Assembly: GCF_900109465.1 (NCBI RefSeq)
Contig: NZ_FOAZ01000007.1
Location: forward strand, 36,830 to 100,829
Source of the DNA: Streptacidiphilus jiangxiensis
GTDB lineage: Bacteria; Actinomycetota; Actinomycetes; Streptomycetales; Streptomycetaceae
Length of the DNA stretch: 64,000 nt
Direction of reading: 5' to 3'
In this document: in pieces, positions 54,653-63,435 of the stretch
Layout of the letters: each line of letters begins with the position of its first letter
How positions within the stretch are numbered: position 1 is the stretch's first letter
The notes under the pieces: generated by a model
What the model was told of the DNA's origin: nothing
What the model saw: only the letters and a program-made list of their open reading frames with translations
Databases searched by the model: none
Position numbers and translations under genes: made by a program

Positions 54653-55312
54653 ATGCGCGGGGTGTATCACGGGGAGCTCGAGTCGATCACTGGGGGACTG
54701 GCGCAGATGGCCCGGCTCGCGGCCTCGGCGATCAGTCGCGCCACCACGGCCCTGCTGGACGCGGACCTTCGGCTCGCCGAGAGTGTGATCGCCGCCGATG
54801 ACCGGCTCGACCGGAAGCAGCGCGACCTGGAGGAACGCGCGATCGCCGTCCTGGCGCGGCAGCAGCCGGTCGCCACCGAGCTGCGTACCGCAGTGACCGC
54901 GCTGCGTATCAGCGCCGAACTGGAACGCTCCGGCGACCTGGCCCTGAACGTCGCCAAGCTGGCCAGGCACCGCTTCCCCGACCACGCCGTCCCGAACGAG
55001 CTGCATGCGACCGTCCGAGAGATGGGAAACGTCGCCCAGTGCCTGATGGCCAAGGCCGCCGACGTCATCGTCACCCGCACGCTCGAGACCGCGCTGGAAC
55101 TTCAGGGCGACGACGACGCGATGGACGACCTGCACCGCGCCTTGTTCCGCCAACTCATGGACGACCGCTGGCAGCACAGCGTCGAAGACGCGGTCGACGT
55201 CGCCCTGGCCGGCCGCTTCTACGAACGCTTCGCCGACCACGCCGTCGCCGTCGCCGAGCGCGTCGTCTACCTCGTCACCGGCAGCTACCCCGACAGCATC
55301 TCAGCACCGTAG
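54653..55312 (+). CDS. phoU: PhoU-like phosphate regulator
   Basis: 219 aa from ATG 54653 (GGAAGGGGCGGG upstream). MRGVYHGELESITGGLAQMA, LDADLRLAESVIAADDRLDR, RISAELERSGDLALNVAKLA (first PhoU repeat), DDAMDDLHRALFRQLMDDRW, FYERFADHAVAVAERVVYLV (second repeat). ERSGDLA and ERFADHA are the metal-cluster motifs. No pst transport genes are adjacent; it sits beside a CYTH-CHAD gene, both linked to phosphate or polyphosphate. Confidence 0.88.
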   Translation: MRGVYHGELESITGGLAQMARLAASAISRATTALLDADLRLAESVIAADDRLDRKQRDLEERAIAVLARQQPVATELRTAVTALRISAELERSGDLALNVAKLARHRFPDHAVPNELHATVREMGNVAQCLMAKAADVIVTRTLETALELQGDDDAMDDLHRALFRQLMDDRWQHSVEDAVDVALAGRFYERFADHAVAVAERVVYLVTGSYPDSISAP

Positions 55313-55433
55313 TGCCGTCGACAGCACCCCTTGCCGGGCTGTGGGCCGCAGAGGAGCAGCCCCTCACCGCTCAACAAAGCGGTCTTTCGCCGGGCCTCGC
55401 ATCACCATGCCCTGCCCGTGCCCGCCTGAGCGC

Positions 55434-56930
55434 TCACAGGCCGGCCGAGCGTCGTGCTGCTTCTATGTCGGCCGCCGAGCTGTCGCGCTGCCGCGCCCGT
55501 AGGACTCCCAAGGAGAAGGCTTCGCTGGGGCGGGTTCCTCCGGTATGCGCTAGATCGGCCAGCGCCTGCTCCGCGCTGCGGGCGTCCTGGTGCCGTCCGA
55601 GCCGCTTGTGGATCTCCTGGTGTCGGGACTGTTGGTGCTTGGCTTCCGGTCCGAGAATGGGCTGAAGGGATTCGGCGACGTAGCGGGTCCGCTTGGCCGC
55701 CTTGCGGGCGCGGTGCAGGGCTTGGTCGCGGCGCTGGCCCGGTGGCAGGCCGAGGGCCATGCGCAGCCTTCGCCGGGCGCGGCGCCGCTCGCGCCGCAGA
55801 ATCCGCGCGGCACGGGCAGAACCGGGGTGCTGGCCAGCGGCCAGAGGCGGGTCGGCGACGAAGGACTCCAGACGGTCCAAGAGCGTGTAGTACCGGCGCG
55901 AGGACATCGCGGCCACCAAGACACGGTGGGCATGGCGGCACCTCCGGCCGAGAAACTTGCGCAGCTTGCGTTCGGCTTCTCCTGGTGTGCAGTCGGTCGG
56001 AAGTTCCCGAGCCTGGGCCGTAAGGCGTGCGCGGAGCGCCTCGGGTTCGCGGTAGGCACCGAGTTGGTGTCCGAGCCAGCGCAGGTCCGCGGCCAGGTCG
56101 TCGGCCCGGTGGCCGTCCCAGAGGCGCTCGCATGCTCGTAGGAGGCTGCGGAGCCGGCGGGCGGTGACCCGCATCTGGTGTACGGCGTCCTCCTCGTCGA
56201 GGCGGACGGCCGGGTCGAGGCTGGTGAGATGGTCCGTCAGCTGCCGCAGGGCCGCGACCACGGCCCGCGCCGTCTTCCCGGCACCGGCGAGGTCAGCAGG
56301 CGGCGCGGGACGGGTGTCCAGCCCGGCGCAGTGCAGTGCCCGGGCGAGCTTGATGCCGCGTTCGGCCGGGAAGATCCCCCGTTCGGCCAGGTGACGGGCC
56401 GTATCCTCCAGGAGGCCTGGGCCGCCACCGGTCAGCTCGATCTCCGTCTCGTCCCACGTGCTCAGCTCGGCCGCAGGTGCACCGCCGCTGTGATGGCCGT
56501 CGAGGACGCGGGCGGCGACGTGGTCGGAGGCCACCTCGGCGAGCGGATGGGAGTCCGCGTCGAGCCAAACCCGGCGCCGCCGGTGCGTCAGGAGGTGGGC
56601 CACCGGGCGAAGGGTCTGGCCGCGTGCATATGCACGTGCGAGGTTTCCCAGGCCCTCGGGCACCTGCTCGTTCGACGCCGCACCGAGCGGCCAGCCGAAC
56701 TCGCGCCGCCCGCCGTGCTCGCCCGGGATCTTCAGATGCCAGCCCTGGTCCTGGCCGCCTGCCCGGCGGCGCAGTGTCACACCCCGCTGGAGCAGTCCGT
56801 GGTCCGGGGTGTCGAAGTAGACCGCGTCCAGCACCTGCGTCCCGCTGTCAGCTGCCCGCGCCACCTCGCGGGGTCGGGCGTCGGTCAGGTCTTGGACGAG
56901 CGCCCCGTCGAATGTGATCTCACGCTCCAT
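55434..56930 (-). CDS. CYTH-CHAD domain protein
   Basis: 498 aa from ATG 56930 (AAGGA 8 nt upstream; a second ATG at 56936 is too close). CYTH domain (about 1-200): MEREITFDGALVQ, LDAVYFDTPDHGLLQRGVTL, LRRRAGG, TWDETEIELTGG. CHAD domain (about 225-498): DAVHQMRVTARRLRSLLRAC, ALHRARKAAKRTRYVAESLQ with the His/Arg-rich helices that bind polyphosphate. Triphosphate tunnel metalloenzyme fused to a polyphosphate-binding helical domain. Convergent with phoU, 121 bp away. Confidence 0.9.
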   Translation of the reverse strand: MEREITFDGALVQDLTDARPREVARAADSGTQVLDAVYFDTPDHGLLQRGVTLRRRAGGQDQGWHLKIPGEHGGRREFGWPLGAASNEQVPEGLGNLARAYARGQTLRPVAHLLTHRRRRVWLDADSHPLAEVASDHVAARVLDGHHSGGAPAAELSTWDETEIELTGGGPGLLEDTARHLAERGIFPAERGIKLARALHCAGLDTRPAPPADLAGAGKTARAVVAALRQLTDHLTSLDPAVRLDEEDAVHQMRVTARRLRSLLRACERLWDGHRADDLAADLRWLGHQLGAYREPEALRARLTAQARELPTDCTPGEAERKLRKFLGRRCRHAHRVLVAAMSSRRYYTLLDRLESFVADPPLAAGQHPGSARAARILRRERRRARRRLRMALGLPPGQRRDQALHRARKAAKRTRYVAESLQPILGPEAKHQQSRHQEIHKRLGRHQDARSAEQALADLAHTGGTRPSEAFSLGVLRARQRDSSAADIEAARRSAGL

Positions 56931-57170
56931 GTGCATGTTCCTTGGCATGCTCCGCGTGTGCCCCGCGCGCCCACGGCTACTCCACCACCCCGGCAATGCG
57001 CACTGATCATCGCGGGACGGGCACGCTCCGCGGGTGCTGCTGCGTGTCCGTGGGCTTGCCCGCGTCCCGGCGTGCCACTCACGTTGGGGTGTGGATACCG
57101 CCTCGCGGGGCAGGCGCTGCCCACGGGCGCAGATCAGCGCCCGCGTTGATGTCCCGAAGGAGGAGTGCGC

Positions 57171-57521
57171 GTGGAGAGCAGCATCTGGACGTACCGTCAG
57201 GGCATCGGCTACCAGCCGGGCATGAATCTCGCCGGGTTCGAGGTGGAGGCGACCGACGGCCGGATCGGGAAGGTCGACAAGCACACCGATGAGGCCGACG
57301 CCGGCCGCATCGCCGTCGACACCGGCGTGTGGATCTTCGGCAAGCATGTGCTGCTGCCCGTCGGCACGATCGTCAGGGTCGACCCCCTGGACCGGGTTGT
57401 GTACGTCGACCGCAACAAGTACGAGATCAAGAACGCACCCGAGTTCGACCGCGACAAGCACGACGACGACTACGGGTACCAGCAGCAGATCGGCTCCTAC
57501 TACGCCCCCTGGCCGCTCTAG
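57171..57521 (+). CDS. PRC-barrel domain protein
   Basis: 116 aa from GTG 57171 with AAGGAGG 7 nt upstream; GTG 57165 is also open. SIWTYRQGIGYQPGMNLAGF, EVEATDGRIGKVDKHTDEAD, VWIFGKHVLLPVGTIVRVD, KYEIKNAPEFDRDKHDDDYG. Close paralogue of 19672-20019. Tyr/Asp-rich C-terminus (YGYQQQIGSYY). Confidence 0.85.
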   Translation: MESSIWTYRQGIGYQPGMNLAGFEVEATDGRIGKVDKHTDEADAGRIAVDTGVWIFGKHVLLPVGTIVRVDPLDRVVYVDRNKYEIKNAPEFDRDKHDDDYGYQQQIGSYYAPWPL

Positions 57522-57589
57522 CACCTCGTTCGGTCTCTTCATATGATCAGCCCGCCCCATCGCGTGCGCGAAGCGGTGCGGGAACGGCG

Positions 57590-57913
57590 ATGCAGGATGA
57601 ACGCGAGGTTGCATACCTGATGGGACGCAAGCCGGATCTGCCCGGGCCGATGGAACGGGCGTGGTCGTGGCAGGAGGAGGCCGCGTGCGCACGGCACGAG
57701 GACCGGCTCTTCTTCCACCCGGCAGGTGAACGCGGGCGGGACCTCGACAACCGGGAGAAGGCCGCGAAGCGCGTCTGCGCCGAGTGCCCCGTCATCGCGA
57801 GCTGCCGCGCGTACGCATTGGCGGCCCGTGAGCCCTACGGGGTGTGGGGCGGCCTGAGCGAGAACGAACGTGCCGCTGCCCTGCGCCGTCGCCCCACGAG
57901 CGTCGCGGCTTGA
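57590..57913 (+). CDS. WhiB-family transcriptional regulator
   Basis: 107 aa. Four Cys that bind a [4Fe-4S] cluster: Cys33, Cys63, Cys66, Cys72 (AACARHEDRLFFHP, KRVCAECPVIASCRAYAL), then GVWGGLSENER (84-94) and a basic tail (ALRRRP). Normal Wbl length. The cluster responds to redox or NO and the protein contacts a sigma factor. It follows the PRC-barrel gene by 68 bp. Specific Wbl class not determined. Confidence 0.92.
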   Translation: MQDEREVAYLMGRKPDLPGPMERAWSWQEEAACARHEDRLFFHPAGERGRDLDNREKAAKRVCAECPVIASCRAYALAAREPYGVWGGLSENERAAALRRRPTSVAA

Positions 57914-57974
57914 AGCCAACCGACGGCCGCCGATGCGGCGCCAAAGGAGGAACAGGCCAGGTAGGGAGTAGCGA

Positions 57975-58024
57975 CGGACGGGCTGCCCGGCGGCCGAGGG
58001 ACACCGGCCGAGGCAGCCCGTCCG
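57975..58024 (+). terminator. terminator downstream of whiB-like gene
   Basis: CGGACGGGCTGCC (57975-57987) pairs with GGCAGCCCGTCCG (58012-58024), 13 bp perfect, with a nested GGCC hairpin inside. About 60 bases past the whiB stop. The rest of 57914-58248 holds no gene. Confidence 0.75.
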
Positions 58025-58248
58025 CTCATGTCCTCGGCAACGCCAAGAACCGATGCCTGCTGACCGCCCGGGACGCCGTTGGGGACGATGCCACATGGCA
58101 CGCCACCGGTCGGGTGGCTGCCCCACGTGGACAGGCGCACGCCCGGTCGATTGACCGTCGGCGAGTCGGCCGCGTAGAAAGCGCCCATTTGGGATAGACG
58201 CCCGTCGACCAGCACCCCAATGCACGGCCTTCGGGAACGGGGACACTC

Positions 58249-58602
58249 GTGCGCAAGCACACGCTCGCCCAGACACGTCTGCAAGACGCCACGCACGCTG
58301 CTGTCGGCGCGGTCGAGGCCGCACGAGTACACACCGGGCACGCCGCGGAATCGGCCCGTTTGGCCGCTGCAGAGCACATCAGGGACACCGCCTCGCAGGT
58401 CCGCGGGTCGGCCCAGGAAGTGACTGCGGGCGCGCGGCGTACGGCCGGAAGCCTCACGGCCCGCGCGAACGCGTCGCCGACGCGCCGGCGCTTTCCGGTT
58501 GCGCTGGGTGCTGCCGCGGTAGTGGGGCTCGCGCTGGCAGTGTGGCGGCTGGCTCGAGACACCGGTCGCGAGCGTCCGAACCCCGATGTTGCGCCGCTCT
58601 GA
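58249..58602 (+). CDS. small membrane-anchored helical protein
   Basis: 117 aa from GTG 58249. An amphipathic Ala/Glu/Arg helix (HAAVGAVEAARVHTGHAAES, ARLAAAEHIRDTASQVRGSA) resembling YtxH/late-embryogenesis-like repeats, then one membrane helix (FPVALGAAAVVGLALAVWRL, about 83-102) and a short tail. Function unknown; fits stress-type membrane proteins. 100 bp before the YihY-like gene. Confidence 0.65.
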   Translation: MRKHTLAQTRLQDATHAAVGAVEAARVHTGHAAESARLAAAEHIRDTASQVRGSAQEVTAGARRTAGSLTARANASPTRRRFPVALGAAAVVGLALAVWRLARDTGRERPNPDVAPL

Positions 58603-58701
58603 CCACTGCGAGACGTACTGCGGGACGGCTGGCGGCGAACTGCCGGCTGCTCGTCCAGCGAGAGCCCCGGGATCGCGCCGGACTGCGTGGAAGGAGTAGT
58701 G

Positions 58702-59685
58702 GTGAACAAGGTGGAGCGGGCGCTGCGGGGTGTGGACCGCTGGCAGCAGCGGCATACCGGGGCGGGGTTCGCGTTCGGGGTGGTGAAGAAGTTCGGCGAC
58801 GACCGCGGCGGGCAACTCGCGGCGCTGATCACCTATTACGGGTTCGCCGCGCTGTTCCCGCTGCTGCTGTTGCTCACCACCGTGCTCGGCTACACGTTGC
58901 ACGGGGACCCCGGGCTGCAGCAGCGCCTGCTCAACTCCGCGCTGGCGGACTTCCCCGTCATCGGCGACCAACTGCACAGCAACGTGCACTCCCTGGGCGG
59001 GAGCATGTTGGCAGTGGTGCTGGGATCGCTGGGCCTGCTGTACGGGTCGCTCGGGATCGCGCAGGCGTTGCAGTTCGCGATGGCGCAGGTCTGGAACATC
59101 CCTGGTGTGAAACGCCCGGGGTTTCTGCCGCGCCTCGGTCGCTCGGTCGCCCTGATCGCCGTGCTCGGGCTTGGGCTGCTGGCCTCTTCCGCCGCGACCG
59201 GGGTCGTTGCCTCGATCAGCGCCGGGCCCGCGGTCACCATCGGCGGGCTCGTAGCCTCGGTGCTGCTGAACACCGGGCTGTACCTCGCCTGCTTCCGCAT
59301 CCTGACCCCAGGGGAGATCCCGTGGCGGTGCCTGGTCCCGGGCTGCCTGATTGCGGGACCCGCATGGACCGCCATGCAGGCCTTCGGCGGGATCCTCGTG
59401 GCACACCAACTGCGTCACGCCACTGCGGTCTACGGGCTGTTCGGGACGGTCCTGGGCCTGCTCTGGTGGATCTACCTCGGCGCCCAGTTGACCGTCTACG
59501 CCGCTGAGGTGAACGTTGTCGCCAAGCGTCGCCTGTGGCCCCGCTCCCTCCTGCAGCCGCCCCTCACCCGGTCCGATCGGCAGGTTCTGGAGAGCATCGC
59601 TCGACAGGAAGAGCGACGCCCCGAACAGCACGTCAACAGCCGGTTCACCGTTCGGGCCCGACGGCACCCACGCACCCACCGGTGA
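58702..59685 (+). CDS. YihY/BrkB-family membrane protein
   Basis: 327 aa from GTG 58702 with AAGGAG 5-6 nt upstream. N-terminal amphipathic part, then about six membrane helices: LAALITYYGFAALFPLLLLL is the conserved first segment, GLLYGSLGIAQALQFAMAQV and LLASSAATGVVASISAGPAV follow, and VYGLFGTVLGLLWWIYLGAQ with ELTVYAAEVN-like LTVYAAEVNVV is the signature end. Family once called ribonuclease BN, now viewed as transporter-like; substrate unknown. Confidence 0.88.
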   Translation: MNKVERALRGVDRWQQRHTGAGFAFGVVKKFGDDRGGQLAALITYYGFAALFPLLLLLTTVLGYTLHGDPGLQQRLLNSALADFPVIGDQLHSNVHSLGGSMLAVVLGSLGLLYGSLGIAQALQFAMAQVWNIPGVKRPGFLPRLGRSVALIAVLGLGLLASSAATGVVASISAGPAVTIGGLVASVLLNTGLYLACFRILTPGEIPWRCLVPGCLIAGPAWTAMQAFGGILVAHQLRHATAVYGLFGTVLGLLWWIYLGAQLTVYAAEVNVVAKRRLWPRSLLQPPLTRSDRQVLESIARQEERRPEQHVNSRFTVRARRHPRTHR

Positions 59686-59783
59686 CCTCCACGCTCACGG
59701 CGCTCCGGCAGGCCCCGTCACACCCAGACGGCCGTCAGACCCTGCGGAGACCGGCCCGACACCCTCTGCGCAGGGGACGGGCG

Positions 59784-60140
59784 TCAGGCATCGCTGCCGT
59801 CCTCAACGGCGGGTGCGCCGTCCTCAAGCCCGGCGGTGGTCGGTTCGTGAGGGGTCAGGAGGGCGAGGAGGTCGGCGACACGGGGGCCGGCGTCAGCGGG
59901 GTGCCGGAGTGGGCTTGAAGCCCTGACCTGGTAGTGGTTGGTGCGCCCGACTCGGGTGTGGGTCAGATAGCCCCCGGCCTCCAGGTCAGTGATGATCCGC
60001 TGGACGGCGCGTTCCGTCAGCAGACAGCTGGCCGCTATGTCGCGGACCCGGATCCCTGGATCGCGGGAGATCTGCACCAGCACCCTCGCGTGGTTGGTCA
60101 GGAACGTCCAGGTGGCGCGGGGGCCGGGCGCGTGCTCCAT
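59784..60140 (-). CDS. winged-helix regulator, paralogue of 37296-37637
   Basis: 118 aa. TWTFLTNHARVLVQISRDPG, IRVRDIAASCLLTERAVQRI, DLEAGGYLTHTRVGRTNHYQ, LRHPADAGPRVADLLALLT: nearly block for block the same as the earlier protein, plus an acidic tail (GLEDGAPAVEDGSD). ATG 60140 follows GGTGGG; ATG 60149 is also open. MarR-like fold without ligand domain. Sits beside a hypothetical and a STAS gene. Confidence 0.85.
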   Translation of the reverse strand: MEHAPGPRATWTFLTNHARVLVQISRDPGIRVRDIAASCLLTERAVQRIITDLEAGGYLTHTRVGRTNHYQVRASSPLRHPADAGPRVADLLALLTPHEPTTAGLEDGAPAVEDGSDA

Positions 60141-60180
60141 GCCCACCATCGTACGACCAGCGTTTCAGGTTTGGTAAAGA

Positions 60181-60199
60181 GTGACATTTCTTTCGTGCA
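60181..60199. promoter_or_regulatory. conserved element upstream of winged-helix gene (copy 2)
   Basis: GACAT (60183-60187), three bases, TTTCGTG (60191-60197), then CAATG. Coding-strand reading CACGAAA-N3-ATGTC, about 57 bases before the ATG. It overlaps a plausible promoter (TTGCAC, 18 bases, TACCAA). Confidence 0.6.
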
Positions 60200-60300
60200 A
60201 TGCTTGACAGGCTCGTGAGGGGAGGCAGAGCCTGGGATCAACAGCCAACCGTCCGCGTGTTCCCGTCCGCACGCGTACGCGTCTCGGAAGAAGTGCAACG

Positions 60301-60642
60301 ATGACCAGGGACGAACTCGACCTCCTCGCCGGATTCCTGCATACACACCTAGGCGCCGGCGCGCTCCCCGTCGCTGGGGCGCCCGGATGCGGCGGTCTGC
60401 ACCGCAGCGTCGAGCAGGCCATTCTCGGCATCGAGGCCTACCTCCAGCTCGCCGATCGGCATCCCGCACCACGGGGGCTTGCGGCCGAGCGGGAACGCGC
60501 CCAGGCCCTGTGGGAGCGGCTGCAGGAGATCGCCGCACAATGGCCGAACGCGCCGCGCCCGCACAACGCTCCGCCCACGCCGTACCAGGCCGGAGCGGAG
60601 TCCGCGCTCCTTGCCGCGCTCCCGGCCCCATCTGAGCGCTGA
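60301..60642 (+). CDS. hypothetical protein, 113 aa
   Basis: DELDLLAGFLHTHLGAGALP, RSVEQAILGIEAYLQLADRH, ALWERLQEIAAQWPNAPRPH. Helical, cytosolic, no motif I recognise. Divergent from the winged-helix gene across the shared element, so it is a candidate target. 95 bp upstream of a STAS gene. Confidence 0.6.
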   Translation: MTRDELDLLAGFLHTHLGAGALPVAGAPGCGGLHRSVEQAILGIEAYLQLADRHPAPRGLAAERERAQALWERLQEIAAQWPNAPRPHNAPPTPYQAGAESALLAALPAPSER

Positions 60643-60736
60643 CCCACTCCGTGCTGGCCCGGCTTGGCTGGCCGAACGCCGCAGAGACGGACGCGCCCCA
60701 CCTCTGGCCACCGAGACCTTCCCTGGAAGAGAGTGC

Positions 60737-61111
60737 ATGTCGATGGACGATCTGCCCGACCGCGAGGAACGTGCAGCCGGGTGCTCGACAGAGCTCGTCG
60801 GCGACGACGTCCTGGTCTATCGGCTGACCGGCGACCTGGACATGGGCGCCCGAGAAGCCCTCGCATTCGACGTACCCCTGGACGCGCTCAGGGCCGTCGT
60901 CGTCGACCTCGCCGACGTCACCTTCTTCGACTCCACCGCCCTCAATGCCCTGCTCCGACTGCGCGCCGCAGCCATAGAGCGCCAGGTCACCGTTCACCTC
61001 GCCGCGCCGCCCGCCAACACCGCGCGGGTTCTGGAGATCACCGACGCCGCACTGCTGTTCCCCCGCCACCCCAGTCTGGCGTCCGCTCTGAAGACCCTCG
61101 CCGCCGACTAG
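60737..61111 (+). CDS. STAS-domain protein
   Basis: 124 aa; ATG 60737 after GGAAGAGAG. LVYRLTGDLDMGAREALAFD, VVVDLADVTFFDSTALNALL with the usual phosphorylation Ser in FDSTALN, VTVHLAAPPANTARVLEITD. Anti-sigma-factor antagonist type. No HATPase gene is adjacent. Third STAS protein in the window, most like that at 53203. Confidence 0.85.
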   Translation: MSMDDLPDREERAAGCSTELVGDDVLVYRLTGDLDMGAREALAFDVPLDALRAVVVDLADVTFFDSTALNALLRLRAAAIERQVTVHLAAPPANTARVLEITDAALLFPRHPSLASALKTLAAD

Positions 61112-61437
61112 AGACCGCCGTCGGCGGCGTGTGCGGCGGGCCAAGCCCGACCGGCCCTGAGATCCAAGCGGGCGGCTGAGGGGCTGCTTGGCAGGCCTGC
61201 ATCAGCGGGTCGCCGAGGCGCACGCTCATCCCACCTTCCCCGCAGCCAGGCTGGTCCATGTAGCGGGCGCCGACGACTGCGGCCAGGCTCACGTCGTTCC
61301 TTGGATCCTCCGCACTGGTGGGACGTTCCGGCTCGGTCCCGAAGGCGTCGCGCTCCTGGGGCCGTAGGGCAGCGCGGCCCGTGCCCGTACGCCATGCAAC
61401 CTGAATGACACTGTGTGACAGCTGGCTGGGCGGTTGC
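61112..61437. other. intergenic between convergent genes, no gene seen
   Basis: About 325 bases with no supportable coding frame. Confidence 0.4.
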
Positions 61438-61482
61438 GCGTCGGCACCGCCTCCCCCGAGTGGGGGCTGGCGGTGCCGACGC
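61438..61482. terminator. strong hairpin downstream of CsbD gene
   Basis: GCGTCGGCACCGCC (61438-61451) and GGCGGTGCCGACGC (61469-61482), a 14-bp perfect stem; the loop contains a second hairpin CCCCC/GGGGG. Follows the minus-strand CsbD stop by 9 bases. Confidence 0.82.
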
Positions 61483-61491
61483 AGCATGGCC

Positions 61492-61665
61492 TCAGTGCTT
61501 GAGGGCGTCCTTGGCCTTCTGGCCGGCCTGTGCGGCGTCCCCCTTGATCTGTTCGCCCTTTCCCTTGGCGACCAGCCGCTCGTTGCCGACGGCCTTGCCT
61601 GCCGCCTCCTTGGCCTTGCCCTTCGCCGTCGTTGCCGTGTGCTTGATCTTCTTTCCCGCGCTCAT
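61492..61665 (-). CDS. CsbD-like stress protein, 57 aa
   Basis: MSAGKKIKHTATTAKGKAKE, AAGKAVGNERLVAKGKGEQI then KGDAAQAGQKAKDALKH. CsbD family; very similar to 19431-19604, especially the QxKGDxxQAGxKxKDAxKH end. ATG 61665 has GGGAGGAGACG upstream. Upstream inverted repeat CGGCGTT/AACGCCG near 61723-61745. Confidence 0.82.
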   Translation of the reverse strand: MSAGKKIKHTATTAKGKAKEAAGKAVGNERLVAKGKGEQIKGDAAQAGQKAKDALKH

Positions 61666-61922
61666 GGATTCTCGTCTCCTCCCAGGATCGGGTTCAGCCG
61701 TGAGCGTCTGCCCTGTGGTCGGCGTTCTACGCTCAACGCCGAGTCCGCGGCCCCAGCGGGTGGGCGGGCCCGCAGGTCGCAGGTCGCGTGCATGGACGCT
61801 CCGACGAGGGGCAGATGCGCGGCTTAGAACTCCTAACGAAATGTCGCACTCCGGTCGGAAGCCGTTGGCCAACTGAGGCGGAGGTGGGTCAAGATCGCCT
61901 CAACTTCGAGGGAGGCGGCATA

Positions 61923-62351
61923 GTGACGGCCGAGCAGTTGGATCTGGCCCTGCTGTGCGATGACCAAGGCAACAGTGTGCGCATCACCGTACTCGGCCCC
62001 TTGCAGGGTGTGGCCGGTGGGCTCTCCGGGGAGATTGTCGTCGACACGCCGTTCGTGGCCGGCCGCGTGGCCCGTTCGTTGTGGCGATCTCGGCTCACGT
62101 CGTGGGCCGAGGCACTGGACCGCCTGGAGGCCGGTGAGGAAATTGCCTGGCTGCACGTCCAGCGCGGGCCCTCCGTCTACATCCACCTGAACGGCGAGCG
62201 TGACTGCCCCGAGGTGGTCGTTGAAGATGATCTCGTCTCGATGACGACCGTGCGTGTGCCCATCGACCTGCCGTCCGACTGGACCGCAACCCATCGGGAC
62301 CTGCTGGCAGCCGTCCTCGACGCCTGGGACTGGCACCTGTCACCGGAGTGA
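61923..62351 (+). CDS. DUF5959-family protein
   Basis: 142 aa from GTG 61923 with GAGGGAGG upstream. LALLCDDQGNSVRITVLGPL, GEIVVDTPFVAGRVARSLWR, SWAEALDRLEAGEEIAWLHV, RGPSVYIHLNGE, with a C-terminal VPIDLPSDWTATHRDLLAAV. The pattern matches DUF5959, small actinobacterial proteins of unknown role. Its 3' end overlaps the IS5 remnant by 12 bases. Confidence 0.75.
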   Translation: MTAEQLDLALLCDDQGNSVRITVLGPLQGVAGGLSGEIVVDTPFVAGRVARSLWRSRLTSWAEALDRLEAGEEIAWLHVQRGPSVYIHLNGERDCPEVVVEDDLVSMTTVRVPIDLPSDWTATHRDLLAAVLDAWDWHLSPE

Positions 62352-62785
62352 GCTCAGCCTGCGCCAGCAGATCAGGGAGCATCCGGGACTGAGCAGGGCT
62401 TCGTGGATGTCGTCGCGGATCTCCCAGCGGATCCGCAGGCGCCGGAAGTGGTGCAGATGCGCGAACGCCCGCTCGACTACCCACCGATGGACACCCAGGC
62501 CGGAGCCGTGTTCGGTCTTCCGGCGCCCGATCACGAGCCTGATGCCGAGGGCCAGGCGCCGGTACTTGTCGTGGTCGTAGCCGCTGTCTGCAAAAGCCGC
62601 GTCGGGGCGCCGGCGGGGCCTGTCCCGCTTGCCGCGCACTGGGGGGACAGCCGCCAAGAGCGGGATGAGCTGGGTGACGTCGTTGCGGTTGCCACCGGTG
62701 AGTGTAAAAGCGAGCGGGACACCGTTGGCATCGGTGATCAAATGGTGCTTACTGCCCGTGCCGCCCTCGTCCTCAACAGCTACTA
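62340..62785 (-). mobile_element. truncated IS5-family transposase
   Basis: SKHHLITDANGVPLAFTLTG, NRNDVTQLIPLLAAVPPVRG, DAAFADSGYDHDKYRRLALG, IRLVIGRRKTEHGSGLGVHR, WVVERAFAHLHHFRRLRIRW: the C-terminal DDE half of an IS5-group (DDE_Tnp_1) transposase with the YREK-like WVVERAFAHL block. The N-terminal catalytic portion is lacking before about 62785 and no flanking inverted repeats were found. An inactive fragment. Confidence 0.82.
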
Positions 62786-62919
62786 GAAGTGATCTTCGTT
62801 GAGAAAATCTCAGTGCGGGGTCTCTTCCTGCATGGTGGGGTGTAGAGGCGGAAAAAAAATCGCGACCCGCCGAAAATCTGCGAGTCGCGATCAGGATAAT
62901 TACCTTCAAGCTGGCCGAA

Positions 62920-63435
62920 TTACTGGTTCCAGCCCGTCGGGGAGTACCACAGCTGATCGGCAGTGCCATGACAAGGCCACTGAATAACGTGCGCGCCCTC
63001 AGCCGTAGATCCCCCGGCAACACTGAGGCACTGGTTCGTCAGGGCATTGATGATCTCGTAGTAGCCGCCGCCCTTACTGTCGGCCGACCAATAAATGGAA
63101 TTGTGGGAGCAGTCATCAGCGTAGACCCATGCACCGGCAGATCCCGAGTCGCCAGAAATGTCGAGGCAGCTGTTATAGCTTGCGTCCGTGATGGTGAATG
63201 TGTTGGTCCCGCTGCCGCCCGTATTCCACATCTGACCGCCTTCGGCGTCGCAATTCCACATGATCGCCGGAACTCCGCGCAGGTTCTGCGAGGCGGCGAG
63301 GCACAGATTCGACGAATTGCTGTCATTCCAGATATGGGCGTTCGCAACGGCGGAAGCCGATGTCGCCTGCATGGCCGATAGGCCAACCATGGAAAGCAGA
63401 GAAATGACCATCATGCTCGCACGCTTTGCCTTCAA
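62920..63435 (-). CDS. secreted ricin-type beta-trefoil protein
   Basis: 171 aa from TTG 63435 (ATG at 63414 is an alternative). A Sec signal (MMVISLLSMVGLSAMQATSASA) is followed by three beta-trefoil repeats: NLCLAASQNLRGVPAIMWNC, QMWNTGGSGTNTF, SCLDISGDSGSAGAWVYADD, NQCLSVAGGSTAEGAHVIQW, DQLWYSP. QxW and Cys pairs are conserved. AT content is higher than neighbouring genes (about 55% GC at the 5' part), suggesting separate acquisition. Similar in design to 7668-8213. Confidence 0.85.
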   Translation of the reverse strand: MKAKRASMMVISLLSMVGLSAMQATSASAVANAHIWNDSNSSNLCLAASQNLRGVPAIMWNCDAEGGQMWNTGGSGTNTFTITDASYNSCLDISGDSGSAGAWVYADDCSHNSIYWSADSKGGGYYEIINALTNQCLSVAGGSTAEGAHVIQWPCHGTADQLWYSPTGWNQ

